From positions 1 to 22,249 of the forward strand of contig CAZJCK010000060.1 of assembly GCA_964544635.1 (NCBI GenBank): 22,249 bases of DNA. Direction: 5' to 3'. Shown one piece after another: positions 6,511 through 14,381 of this stretch (within the stretch, counting starts at the first letter, position 1; each line of letters starts with the position of its first letter). Under the pieces are notes generated by a model that was not told the DNA's origin, searched no databases, and saw nothing but the letters and a program-made list of their open reading frames with translations. The position numbers and the translations under genes were made by a program. Source of the DNA: CAZJCK01 sp964544635 (GTDB taxonomy: Bacteria; Zixibacteria; MSB-5A5; GN15; FEB-12).

Positions 6511-9009
6511 CTACTCTCGGTTGTACGGCAGAGCCGCTCCCTTTGACTTGGAGTTGGGCAGAGTTCGTCGGGTATCACGCAGGTACGACTCCATGGCGTG
6601 CGCCATGTCCAGCAGTTTTTCGTTGGCCGCCTGCTTGACCGAGTCTTTAGTGAAACCGCCGCGCTTGAGCGGCCGGCCGGCCGGTTTGCCGGTCAAAATC
6701 TCGATCCCCTCGTCGATATGCCTGATCGCATAGACGTGGAACTTCTTCGCCTTCACCGCCTCGATAACGTCGGGACGCAACAGGATGTTCTCGCGGTTCG
6801 ACCACGGCACCAGCACGCCCTGGTCACCCGTCAAGCCCCTGGCATTGCAGACATCGAACCAGCCCTCGATCTTTTCATTCACGCCGCCGATCGCCTGGAT
6901 TTCACCCATCTGGTTGACCGAGCCGGTCACCGCGATATCCTGGCGCAGCGGGATCTCCGAAAGCGACGAGAGGATGGCGTAGACTTCGGTCGACGAGGCC
7001 GAGTCACCATCGACGCCGGAGTATGACTGCTCGAACGAGATCGAGGCCGACATCATGAGCGGTTTGTCCTGAGCAAAGATGCGCCGAAGGTAGCCGGTCA
7101 GGATGAGCACGCCCTTGTTGTGAATCGGGCCGGACAACTCGGCCTCGCGTTCGATGTTGATGACACCGGCGCGGCCGAGGGAGGTGGCGACGGTAATGCG
7201 GGTCGGCCGGCCGAAGGCGTATTCGCCGATGTTGTACACGGCCAGACCGTTAACCTGGCCCACCTCGGAGCCTTTGGTGTCGACCAGCAGAATATTCTTG
7301 TCGTACATCTCCTGGATTTTGTCTTCGATCAGGTTGACCCGGAGAATGCGGTCGCGCACAGCGCGGTGGACATCGATTCGTTCCACCTTTTTCGCTTTGC
7401 GCTCCTGCGCGGCGTAGGCGGCTTCGCGGATGATATCGGCCACCTGCGTGAAGCGGGTTGAAAGTTTGTCGCGGCGCCCGGCCAGTTTCATGCCGAACTC
7501 GACCACTGCCTGCATGCCGCTGGTGGCGAAAGCAGAAAGGCTGTCTTCGTCGATGACGCGGCGGATGAATTCAAAGTACTGCTTGCTGTTCGTCTTGTTG
7601 AGCTTCATCTCAACGTCGAACTCCGCCTTCACCTTGAAGACACGCTTGAAATCTTCGTCGTGACTCAGCAGCAGGCGATACAGCTCGGGGTTACCGATGA
7701 CCACGACCTTCACATCGATCGGCACCGGTTCCGGTTTGATCCCCGAACCGGCCATCATGTAAAACGGATCATAGCCGGCGATCTCAACCTCGCCGTTCTT
7801 CAGCGCTCGTTTCAGGTAGAGCCACGAGCCTGCCTCGGTAAGGAGATCGATGGCATTGATAACCAGGTAACCGCCCGAAGCATCGATCAGCGAGCCCGCG
7901 AAGATGCGGGTGAAGTCGGTGCGCCAGTAGCCGAAGCGATCGACGACACGTTCGAGCGATCCGAAGAGATTCTTGTACGATGGTGATTTTTCGATAATGA
8001 TCGGGGTATCGTCGCGTTCGGCATTGTCGAGTACGAGGTTGACCGAGAACTCCTCGAACGGTTCGCGTTTGCGGAAGGCGGGAGCATCCTGTTCGCCGCG
8101 CCTCGGCTGCGCTTCCTTAAACCGGTCGAGATCGGAGAGCAGCGCTTCCTCCACTTCGTCGAGATACTCTTGCACTTTTTCCTGCGCGTAGCGCTTCTTA
8201 AGGAGGTTGATCTTGTCGGCGACGAGCGGCGCAACCATGGAGTATTCCAGCTTCTCCATGGCATCTTCCAGCTTACCGGTCAGCTTCTTCGATTCAACCG
8301 ATACCAGGTCGAACTCGCGGCGCAGCGAATCCCAGCGACGCCGCAGCTCGTCGAGACGGCTGAGTGAGAACTTGCCCTCCTTCGACAACTGCTCGAGCTT
8401 TTCCAGCGACGCCGGTTCTTCGTCGACCAGCGGCTGGATCTCGTTGCGCGTGCCCATACCCGACTGGATCTGGACCATGACAAAGCCGGCTTCACTGAGT
8501 TTGTCTTCGAAGCCGCTGATCAACTCCTTCTGACGACCCTCGAACTCGCGCATGATGCGGTTCTGGCGATCCTTGAAATCTTCCGACAGGAAAATCTTCG
8601 GTACGACCTTGCGCACCGACGAGGTCAGGTAGTTCATGTCTTTCTTGAAACGCCGGCCGTCGCCGACGCTGAAAATGATGGCCCGCGGGTTGTCTTCATT
8701 CTTGAAGTTATTGACATAACAAACATCGTGAAGTTGCGGCTTTTCGCGAGGGAGCTGTTCCAGCAGGTGCTTGATGGTCGAGGTACGGCCTGTCCCGGTA
8801 AGACCGGTCACGAAGATATTGTAGCCTTCGCTGCGTACGCTCAAACCCAGCTTGATGGCGTCGATCGCCTTCTTCTGGCCGATGATGCCGCAGCAGGGAT
8901 CGACATCGTCGCTGGTCTCGACGCCTGCCGGACGGTCATCTATTTCGTAGAGTAGCTGTTTGTAGGCGAGTTCATGTTTATCGTAGATAGATTTCTTGCG
9001 CGCTGCCAT
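6511..9009 (-). CDS. Lon-like ATP-dependent protease (AAA_32 plus S16 peptidase)
   Basis: An 832-residue protein. I place the start at ATG 9007-9009 because a strong GGAGG lies seven bases upstream; the frame is open further but without support. Order of parts: an N-terminal region with 'CCGIIGQKKAIDAIKLGL'; a Walker A-like loop GLTGTGRTS (69-77), with Arg75 in place of the usual Lys; a long charged, coiled-coil-rich insertion (about 150-290); the remaining AAA and helical parts; and the S16 protease domain. The catalytic dyad is Ser670 in 'VDGDSASSTEV' and Lys713 in 'GGVNEKIEG', a spacing of 43 residues, the same as in E. coli Lon (Ser679/Lys722). This matches the LonB/YcbZ-like group of soluble bacterial proteins, not classical Lon. 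No membrane segment is seen. It leads an operon with two kynurenine-pathway genes. Confidence 0.92.
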   Translation of the reverse strand: MAARKKSIYDKHELAYKQLLYEIDDRPAGVETSDDVDPCCGIIGQKKAIDAIKLGLSVRSEGYNIFVTGLTGTGRTSTIKHLLEQLPREKPQLHDVCYVNNFKNEDNPRAIIFSVGDGRRFKKDMNYLTSSVRKVVPKIFLSEDFKDRQNRIMREFEGRQKELISGFEDKLSEAGFVMVQIQSGMGTRNEIQPLVDEEPASLEKLEQLSKEGKFSLSRLDELRRRWDSLRREFDLVSVESKKLTGKLEDAMEKLEYSMVAPLVADKINLLKKRYAQEKVQEYLDEVEEALLSDLDRFKEAQPRRGEQDAPAFRKREPFEEFSVNLVLDNAERDDTPIIIEKSPSYKNLFGSLERVVDRFGYWRTDFTRIFAGSLIDASGGYLVINAIDLLTEAGSWLYLKRALKNGEVEIAGYDPFYMMAGSGIKPEPVPIDVKVVVIGNPELYRLLLSHDEDFKRVFKVKAEFDVEMKLNKTNSKQYFEFIRRVIDEDSLSAFATSGMQAVVEFGMKLAGRRDKLSTRFTQVADIIREAAYAAQERKAKKVERIDVHRAVRDRILRVNLIEDKIQEMYDKNILLVDTKGSEVGQVNGLAVYNIGEYAFGRPTRITVATSLGRAGVINIEREAELSGPIHNKGVLILTGYLRRIFAQDKPLMMSASISFEQSYSGVDGDSASSTEVYAILSSLSEIPLRQDIAVTGSVNQMGEIQAIGGVNEKIEGWFDVCNARGLTGDQGVLVPWSNRENILLRPDVIEAVKAKKFHVYAIRHIDEGIEILTGKPAGRPLKRGGFTKDSVKQAANEKLLDMAHAMESYLRDTRRTLPNSKSKGAALPYNRE

Positions 9010-9041
9010 GCTGTAGCCTCCGAAAATGTGGGTCGTTCGAC

Positions 9042-9070
9042 AACATAGGGTGGTTGCGTCGGGCAGGAAA
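9042..9070 (-). promoter_or_regulatory. Possible promoter of the Lon-kynU-kynB operon
   Basis: On the minus strand: TTTCCT (9065-9070), 17 bases, TATGTT (9042-9047), placing the start about 25 bases before the ATG at 9009. The -10 is fair and the -35 poor. A perfect minus-strand TTGACA at 9146-9151 has no good -10 at normal spacing. Confidence 0.28.
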
Positions 9071-9304
9071 GCAGAAATCGACCAACCAGGCATTTGTCGT
9101 CACGATCGGCCAAAAAACAGCTATGGCCGTGATAATGCGTGGCGGTGTCAATTTGGCCTGCCGAAATGGCTGGCAGGGACTGTCACATTGTGTCCGTGGT
9201 CGGCAAAAAATGTTGAGGGCAGGACAATTCTTAAGATGTTAACAGTCAAAGCATTACTATCGGCCGATCTGCTAAGGTGTTGAAGTGCAAAGCTATACGC
9301 CTCC

Positions 9305-9333
9305 TTGACAATGCCCCGCCAGTGACATATTGT
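9305..9333 (+). promoter_or_regulatory. Promoter of tRNA-Glu
   Basis: A perfect TTGACA (9305-9310), 17-base spacer, TATTGT (9328-9333). Transcription would start near 9340, leaving a leader of about 27 bases before the mature tRNA at 9367. The best -35 box in the window together with the one at 13445. Confidence 0.7.
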
Positions 9334-9366
9334 GAATCGTTCTTTTAGCATTGCGCATTGTTTTTT

Positions 9367-9438
9367 GGCGGTATCGTCTAGTGGTCAGGACGGATGGTTC
9401 TCAGCCATCAAACCGGGGTTCGATTCCCCGTACCGCTA
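9367..9438 (+). tRNA. tRNA-Glu (anticodon CTC)
   Basis: A 72-base cloverleaf. The acceptor GGCGGTA pairs with TACCGCT (9431-9437), with a G1·U72 wobble and discriminator A73. The D arm is GTC...GAC with AGTGGTC in the loop. The anticodon stem GATGG/CCATC encloses loop TTCTCAG, anticodon CTC, reading GAG for glutamate. A 4-base variable loop is followed by T-stem CGGGG/CCCCG with loop TTCGATT. The 3' CCA is not encoded, so it must be added after transcription. The gene stands alone between its own promoter and terminator. Confidence 0.96.
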
Positions 9439-9448
9439 AAAAATGACC

Positions 9449-9498
9449 CCGGGCAGCCCGACTTCCGGTCGTCTTGAGTCGGCTGCCCGGTTTTTTTT
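9449..9498 (+). terminator. Intrinsic terminator of tRNA-Glu
   Basis: CCGGGCAGCC (9449-9458) pairs exactly with GGCTGCCCGG (9481-9490). Four more pairs, GACT/AGTC, extend the stem inward after one bulged C. Eight T residues (9491-9498) follow. It begins ten bases after the tRNA. Confidence 0.92.
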
Positions 9499-9518
9499 AC
9501 CCGAAATCAAAGCTAACA

Positions 9519-9555
9519 GAAAAAAAGCCGATCAGTTTGTCTCAACCAATCGGCT
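9519..9555 (-). terminator. Intrinsic terminator of the dockerin gene
   Basis: On the minus strand, AGCCGAT (9549-9555 read in reverse complement) pairs with ATCGGCT (9526-9532) and runs into a stretch of T residues (9520-9526 on the plus strand is all A). It lies about 32 bases after the stop of the dockerin gene. Back-to-back with the tRNA terminator, it isolates the two convergent units. Confidence 0.82.
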
Positions 9556-9587
9556 CGATACTTTCACGATGTTTTGTCATCCTGTCC

Positions 9588-10139
9588 CTAACATGATCCC
9601 GGCGATACACCGCCGTTAAACAGCAGGTCGACAAAGAAGGACAGGTCAAGTGGGCCAACCGCACCGTCGGCGTCAACATCGGCCTCATCCGTACAGGGTG
9701 GCGTCACGCCGCCGTTGAATAGGAAATCGACAAAAAAGGCCAGGTCGAGCGGTTCGTTGTCAACACCGTTGCCGTTGATATCACCGCGGTCGCCGGTACA
9801 GCAATTGCCGCCCGATGAGGTAAAATTCTGGATGAACCCGGAATTGAGGTTATACGAGGTTGAGCTGCCGGGACCGGCCGCCGTCTGACCAACCGTGCCA
9901 ACCAGAGTATAGCTGGTCGAGCTGCTTTGTCCACCGCCACCGCTGAGTACCTGCCAGTTGATTTGTTCACCGGCGGCTGATGCCTGTGGCGTCGGGGGCA
10001 GTTTCTTCGGCGAAACCGCTTCGGCCGCCTGCTCGATTTTTGCTTTCGGAGAATCGACTGACTTGGTGCGCTCGGCTGCATCTACTGCCGGCGCCGACGC
10101 ACACAGCAGCAACGCCGCAAGCAGGGTGGTGGATTTCAT
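9588..10139 (-). CDS. Small secreted protein with two dockerin-type repeats
   Basis: A 183-residue protein with a clear signal peptide (residues 1-21, cleavage after AVDA). A low-complexity Lys/Pro/Ala segment (about 22-57) follows. Residues 61-104 form a Gly/Ser-rich module, 'INWQVLSGGGGQSSSTSYTL' and on to 'GSSTSYNLNSGFIQ', a pattern I know from exported proteins of Zixibacteria and Planctomycetes. The C-terminus carries two dockerin-like EF-hand repeats: 'GDINGNGVDNEPLDLAFFVD' (119-138) and 'ADVDADGAVGPLDLSFFVDL' (153-172), each ending in FNGGV, with Asp/Asn at calcium positions. Cys113/114, 149 and 183 may form disulfides. No cohesin partner is in the window. Start supported by GAGG (10147-10150), seven bases upstream. 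Function unknown; binding or surface assembly is inference. Confidence 0.85.
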   Translation of the reverse strand: MKSTTLLAALLLCASAPAVDAAERTKSVDSPKAKIEQAAEAVSPKKLPPTPQASAAGEQINWQVLSGGGGQSSSTSYTLVGTVGQTAAGPGSSTSYNLNSGFIQNFTSSGGNCCTGDRGDINGNGVDNEPLDLAFFVDFLFNGGVTPPCTDEADVDADGAVGPLDLSFFVDLLFNGGVSPGSC

Positions 10140-10171
10140 CGGATTACCTCATTGCCTGTGTATTTATGGGC

Positions 10172-10200
10172 AAGATATATCCATTTTCCCGATTCGTCAA
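10172..10200 (-). promoter_or_regulatory. Promoter of the secreted dockerin gene
   Basis: On the minus strand: TTGACG (10195-10200), 17-base spacer, TATCTT (10172-10177). The start would lie near 10165, about 26 bases before the ATG with its GAGG. The remainder of the 10140-10363 gap must also hold the promoter of the divergent 10364 gene, which I could not identify. Confidence 0.65.
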
Positions 10201-10363
10201 GGTCTCTTTGCCTGCGGCCGGGTACACCCGATCGCTGGTACCATCGACAATTTAGCCTTGAACTACTCTGCCGTTTTGGCCGTTACAGGTACGGACCGGC
10301 GACGGCCGCCCGTGCCGGTCCAAAGCCGGCAACCAATATCGCACTGAACCGCAGGAGCATATC

Positions 10364-13210
10364 TTGATACGTCGTCTTCTTACCGCTGCACTTGGCCTCA
10401 CCCTGACAGTCGCCACCGCCACCGCTGTCCCTCTCGATACTGTCCTGACCCACGGCGAGAGTCGCTACAACGGACGGCAGGCTGTCGCCGACAACTTCGG
10501 TTTCGACTCTGTTGCCACCTTTCAATTCATTGCTGCCGGTGGTTCCGACTGCTGGGGCTGGACCGCGCCGGACGGCACCGAGTACGCCTTCATGGGTGTG
10601 CTCGACGGCGTAGCCGTTGTCAATGTCACCGATCTCACGGTAGTCCAGGAGGTAGCGATGACACCCGGCGGCTGTGGCGCCACCTGGCGCGATCTGAAAA
10701 CGTATCAGCACTACCTGTATGTGGTCTCGGAGTGTTCCGGCCTGAACCAGGGTTTGCTGGTGATAGATTTGCAGTACCTGCCCGACAGTGTATCGGTGGT
10801 GGGTTCATTTCCGGTCGACGGTACCGCGTCGCATACCTCGCACAACCTGTCGATCGATACGGTACAGGGGTATGCGTACGTGGAGGGCGCCTTTAGTCCC
10901 TCGGTGTATATCCACGACCTGTCAAATCCGGAGGCGCCGGTGTTTGTCGGCGGGTTTCAGCAGACCGGTATCCACGACCTGCATGCCCATGACAACCGGG
11001 TGTACACTGCCGACGGTACCAACCCGACATTCTCGGTGTGGGATGTTGCCGACAAGCTCAATCCGACCTTGCTGGCGCGAGTGACCATCCCCAACCCCGG
11101 CTATGTGCACAACATCTGGCCGTCGGGGGACGGCCGCTATGTGGTCACCACCGAAGAAACAGCCAACAAGACGATCAAGATCTGGGACATCGCCGACCTC
11201 GACAACATCACCCTTGTAGGTGAATACCTGGGCGACTCGCGCCTGGCGCATAACGCGCACTTCCAAAACGGCTTGATTTATGTCTCGCACTATGAATCGG
11301 GCGTGCTGGTGATCGACCCGACCTCGCCGTCGCTGCCGCAACTGGTCGGTGCGTTCGATACCTACCCAATTGGGGAGAGCCCGAGTTTCAACGGTTGCTG
11401 GGGTGTGTATCCGCACAACGCAAGCGGCCTGGTGTATGCCTCCAATGACAACGGCAAGCTGTTCATACTCCGCTCACTGGCGTCGATCGATCTGCCGGCG
11501 GCGGTGGCGATCAATCTTGGGGATGAGAATCCGACGCAGGTAGTCGGCGACCAGCCGACATTCTACTGGTCATTCCGTGATACTGTCGGCAGTCAAACGG
11601 CCTACCAGCTCGAAGTCGGCACCGATACCGACTGGTCGGTAGCCGAGATGTTTGCCACCGGTGAATTGATTTCGACCGATACCTCGCACCTGTACACGGG
11701 TGATCCGTTGATCGAGGGCGCCACCTACTTCTTTCGCCTGCGTGTCAACAACGGCCTGGAGTGGGGCGAATGGCGTACCGGACGCTTCACCATGAACCGA
11801 ACACCATCCGGGCCGACCATCCTTTCGCCCGGATCGGGCGCAACCCTGGTTTTTGACTTCGTACAGCTGAAAGTGCTGAACGGCGCCGATACCGACGGTG
11901 ACCGGTTGTTCTATGATTTCGAAGTGTACCGCGACGCTGCTTTGACGATGCGCGACACGCTGGTTGCAGCGGTGCCGCAGACCGCCGATTCGACCTCGTC
12001 CGGATTCCTCAGTCTCGATCCGAACGAGCTTTACTACTGGCGGGCGCGGACATTTGACGGCGGCGAGTATTCGGCCTGGTCCGGGGTGGCGCAGTTTCAA
12101 ACCCGCGAGAATGCGCGCGTCACGGTGCCGACTGAATTTGGCTCGATTGCAGCTGCCTACGCCGCGGTATCGTACGGCGACACCATCCGGCTTGCAGCCG
12201 GCAGCTATGAAGAGCAGGTGCTCGTTATTGACAAGCACGTGCATATTGTCGGCGACGGTCCCGGGGCGACGACGCTCAGCATGCCGACTGGCGAGACGGG
12301 CAACCTGATCGAATTCGGCAATGTTTCGGGACCGGTCACCGTGAGCGGACTTACCCTTGTCGGCGGTGGCGCAGCCCGCGTGATCAACCTCCCGACCAAC
12401 CAGCAGTCGACCGTCACCAACAACTACATCATCGACCACACCGCCACGGGCGGCCGCACGATTGACATCACCGGGGGCAACGCCCTGATCGCGAACAACC
12501 TGTTTTCAGGCAACAACGCGCTGGCGGTCGTCTTCGCGTCGTTCGGCGATGTCCGCGTGATCGACAATACCTTTGACAACAACCGTCGCGGTGTTGTCTC
12601 CAACAGCGCCGTCACGGCGTACAACAATTCGTTCACCAACCTGACCGATGAGGCGCTGATCGGTTCGTTTGTCGACAACGATTTCAACAATTTCTTCAAC
12701 AACGGCGCCAACGCATCGTCGGGGATAACGCTCGGTAACAACAGCCTGACGGTTGATCCGCAGTATGTCGATCCGCCTGCGCTCGACTACCGGCTGGAGA
12801 ACACCTCGCCGCTGATCGATGTCGGCCATCCTGATCCCCGGTACAACGATCTCGATGGCAGTCGCTCCGACATCGGCGCTTTCGGCCCGCGCGTGCCGAC
12901 CGATATCGGTGATGGCGACGGCGTGCGCCCGTTCAGCTATTCGCTCTCGAACAACTACCCCAATCCGTTCAACCCCAGCACGACTATCAGCTACTCGCTG
13001 GCACAACGCGGCCCGGTGACACTGCGCGTCTACAATAGTCTCGGCCAGGTGGTAAGTACGCTGGTCAACGAGATTCAGCCGGCCGGTGCGTATGAGGTTG
13101 AGTGGGACGGACGGTCGGCGTCGGGCAACCGTGTCGCCAGCGGCCTGTATTTCTACCGGCTGGAAGCGGGCGAGTTTGTCAAGTCGCGCAAGATGGTGTT
13201 GCTGAAGTAG
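10364..13210 (+). CDS. Large secreted protein: choice-of-anchor-B propeller, Ig-like, beta-helix, T9SS-type sorting domain
   Basis: A 948-residue protein starting at TTG 10364, fixed by AGGAG (10353-10357) six bases upstream and by the signal peptide that follows (1-22, ending ATA). Domains: a choice-of-anchor-B/LVIVD-type propeller (about 25-375) with recurring His motifs; two fibronectin/Ig-like modules (about 385-480 and 485-582); a right-handed beta-helix (about 585-835) rich in Asn ladders such as 'NNYIID' and 'IANNLFSGNN', ending in 'RLENTSPLIDVGHPDP'; and a C-terminal sorting domain (857-948) starting 'NNYPNPFNPSTTISYSL', with 'LRVYNSLGQVV' and ending 'SRKMVLLK'. That C-terminus is the type IX secretion sorting signal, so the protein should be exported across the outer membrane. 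Beta-helices often bind or cut polysaccharides, but no catalytic residues can be assigned. Confidence 0.9.
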   Translation: MIRRLLTAALGLTLTVATATAVPLDTVLTHGESRYNGRQAVADNFGFDSVATFQFIAAGGSDCWGWTAPDGTEYAFMGVLDGVAVVNVTDLTVVQEVAMTPGGCGATWRDLKTYQHYLYVVSECSGLNQGLLVIDLQYLPDSVSVVGSFPVDGTASHTSHNLSIDTVQGYAYVEGAFSPSVYIHDLSNPEAPVFVGGFQQTGIHDLHAHDNRVYTADGTNPTFSVWDVADKLNPTLLARVTIPNPGYVHNIWPSGDGRYVVTTEETANKTIKIWDIADLDNITLVGEYLGDSRLAHNAHFQNGLIYVSHYESGVLVIDPTSPSLPQLVGAFDTYPIGESPSFNGCWGVYPHNASGLVYASNDNGKLFILRSLASIDLPAAVAINLGDENPTQVVGDQPTFYWSFRDTVGSQTAYQLEVGTDTDWSVAEMFATGELISTDTSHLYTGDPLIEGATYFFRLRVNNGLEWGEWRTGRFTMNRTPSGPTILSPGSGATLVFDFVQLKVLNGADTDGDRLFYDFEVYRDAALTMRDTLVAAVPQTADSTSSGFLSLDPNELYYWRARTFDGGEYSAWSGVAQFQTRENARVTVPTEFGSIAAAYAAVSYGDTIRLAAGSYEEQVLVIDKHVHIVGDGPGATTLSMPTGETGNLIEFGNVSGPVTVSGLTLVGGGAARVINLPTNQQSTVTNNYIIDHTATGGRTIDITGGNALIANNLFSGNNALAVVFASFGDVRVIDNTFDNNRRGVVSNSAVTAYNNSFTNLTDEALIGSFVDNDFNNFFNNGANASSGITLGNNSLTVDPQYVDPPALDYRLENTSPLIDVGHPDPRYNDLDGSRSDIGAFGPRVPTDIGDGDGVRPFSYSLSNNYPNPFNPSTTISYSLAQRGPVTLRVYNSLGQVVSTLVNEIQPAGAYEVEWDGRSASGNRVASGLYFYRLEAGEFVKSRKMVLLK

Positions 13211-13226
13211 AGTCGTCTTGGTGCGC

Positions 13227-13246
13227 GGCAGACGTCCTCGTCTGCC
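13227..13246. repeat. Palindromic hairpin, possible dispersed repeat
   Basis: GGCAGACG (13227-13234), loop TCCT, CGTCTGCC (13239-13246): a perfect 8-bp stem 16 bases after the stop of the large secreted gene. No clear T-run follows. The rest of the 13211-13444 gap has no recognisable gene, but an isolated perfect TATAAT sits at 13353-13358 without a good -35. Whether the element is multicopy cannot be told from one window. Confidence 0.5.
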
Positions 13247-13444
13247 CCTGTTTGTCGGCACAACCAGGGCCGGAATGTCCGGTGAACTTCTGGCGTCGGC
13301 CGGCACTTCCCGTAATTCTGCATCCGGCTTCGGCGGATTAGAGATTCCGGGCTATAATTTCCCACCGACGCACGGCAGGTTCTGTGTGCCACTAAACGTC
13401 ACTCACGCCCGGTCCGTCTCTATTGACGACGAATAACTTATGGT

Positions 13445-13473
13445 TTGACATTCCGGTCCGGATGCCCCATACT
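13445..13473 (+). promoter_or_regulatory. Promoter of the DUF6754 membrane operon
   Basis: Perfect TTGACA (13445-13450), 17-base spacer, CATACT (13468-13473). Transcription would begin near 13480, about 20 bases before the ATG at 13500. The -10 matches four of six consensus positions. Confidence 0.65.
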
Positions 13474-13499
13474 GCCCGGCAACCGGTATAGAGACGCCA

Positions 13500-14372
13500 A
13501 TGCGATTAGTAAGTTATCTACCCGCCATACTGCTCTTTACACTTTCCGAGGCTGCTTTTGCCGCCGAGGATCAGGGTGTTTTCCTGACCGACCGGATCAA
13601 CGCCCTGGTGCTGGTGGTGGTCTTCTCGGCAGCTATCCTCATGTACACCAACTGGGCCAAACAGGGCAAGGACCTGTTCCTGCGCAAGATTCCCGGCCTC
13701 GATGCTGTCGAGGAAGCGGTCGGCCGCGCTACGGAGATGGGACGGCCGGTTCTGTACATTCCGGGGCTGCAGGAGCTTGACGAAATGGAGACAATTGCCG
13801 GGATCTCTATTCTCGGTCGTGTCGCCAAGATCACTGCCCAGTACGAAACACCGCTGATGGTACCGGTGCGTTATCCGCTGGTGCTGGCGGCGGGGCAGGA
13901 AGTTGTCGAGCAGTCATACAATGAAGCGGGAAAGCCGGATGCCTACGAAAAAGATATGGTGCGCTATGTGGCCGGTGAGCAGTTTGCGTTTACCGCGACC
14001 GTCAACGGCTACATGATGCGCGAGCGACCGGCCACCAATATCTACATGGGTGCGTTTTTCGCCGAGTCGCTGCTGCTGGCCGAGACCGGCAACGCCGCCG
14101 GCTCGATCCAGATCGCCGGCACGGCACGACCGGAACAGCTTCCGTTTTTCATCGCCGCCTGCGACTATACGCTGATGGGCGAAGAACTGTATGCCGCCAG
14201 CGCCTACCTGTCGCACCAGCCGATCATGCTCGGCGGCCTCAAGGGGCAGGACCTGCTTAAGATTATCATCACCATCGCCATGGTCATCGGAGTTGTACTG
14301 GTCGTGATCAGTTTGATCAATGTCGGCTTCACCGGCGGCGATACCTTTATGAACCTGTTTGAGGCGGTGTAG
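13500..14372 (+). CDS. DUF6754-like membrane protein
   Basis: A 290-residue protein. Residues 1-22 look like a signal peptide (cleavage AFA-AED). A membrane helix (about 33-52, 'INALVLVVVFSAAILMYTNW') is followed by the positive 'AKQGKDLFLRK', then a soluble domain (about 56-250) and a C-terminal helix (about 254-279). The charges place the soluble domain in the cytoplasm. It opens with 'KIPGLDAVEEAVGRATEMGR' and 'PVLYIPGLQELDEMETIAGI', which I recall from proteins annotated DUF6754; the function of that family is unknown. The domain ends 'QPIMLGGLKGQD', echoed in the protein encoded at 15044. First gene of a tight operon with three membrane-protein genes, so probably a subunit of an envelope complex. 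The SD is weak. Confidence 0.8.
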   Translation: MRLVSYLPAILLFTLSEAAFAAEDQGVFLTDRINALVLVVVFSAAILMYTNWAKQGKDLFLRKIPGLDAVEEAVGRATEMGRPVLYIPGLQELDEMETIAGISILGRVAKITAQYETPLMVPVRYPLVLAAGQEVVEQSYNEAGKPDAYEKDMVRYVAGEQFAFTATVNGYMMRERPATNIYMGAFFAESLLLAETGNAAGSIQIAGTARPEQLPFFIAACDYTLMGEELYAASAYLSHQPIMLGGLKGQDLLKIIITIAMVIGVVLVVISLINVGFTGGDTFMNLFEAV

Positions 14373-14381
14373 AGGATTCCG

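Larger units (their letters stand above)
9010..9366. other. Divergent intergenic region between Lon-like operon and tRNA-Glu
   Basis: About 360 bases without a convincing gene; the short open frames here have no SD and no recognisable product. It holds the tRNA promoter (9305-9333, plus) and a possible Lon promoter (9042-9070, minus). There is a perfect 10-base palindrome ATCGGCCGAT at 9259-9268 and a small inverted repeat CCTGCC/GGCAGG around 9159-9178. Either could be an operator, but nothing ties them to a regulator. Confidence 0.5.

Noticed and set aside
9026..9283. 85-codon frame in the gap before tRNA-Glu
   Set aside because: It has no SD and no domain, and it covers the probable promoter region of the Lon-like operon.
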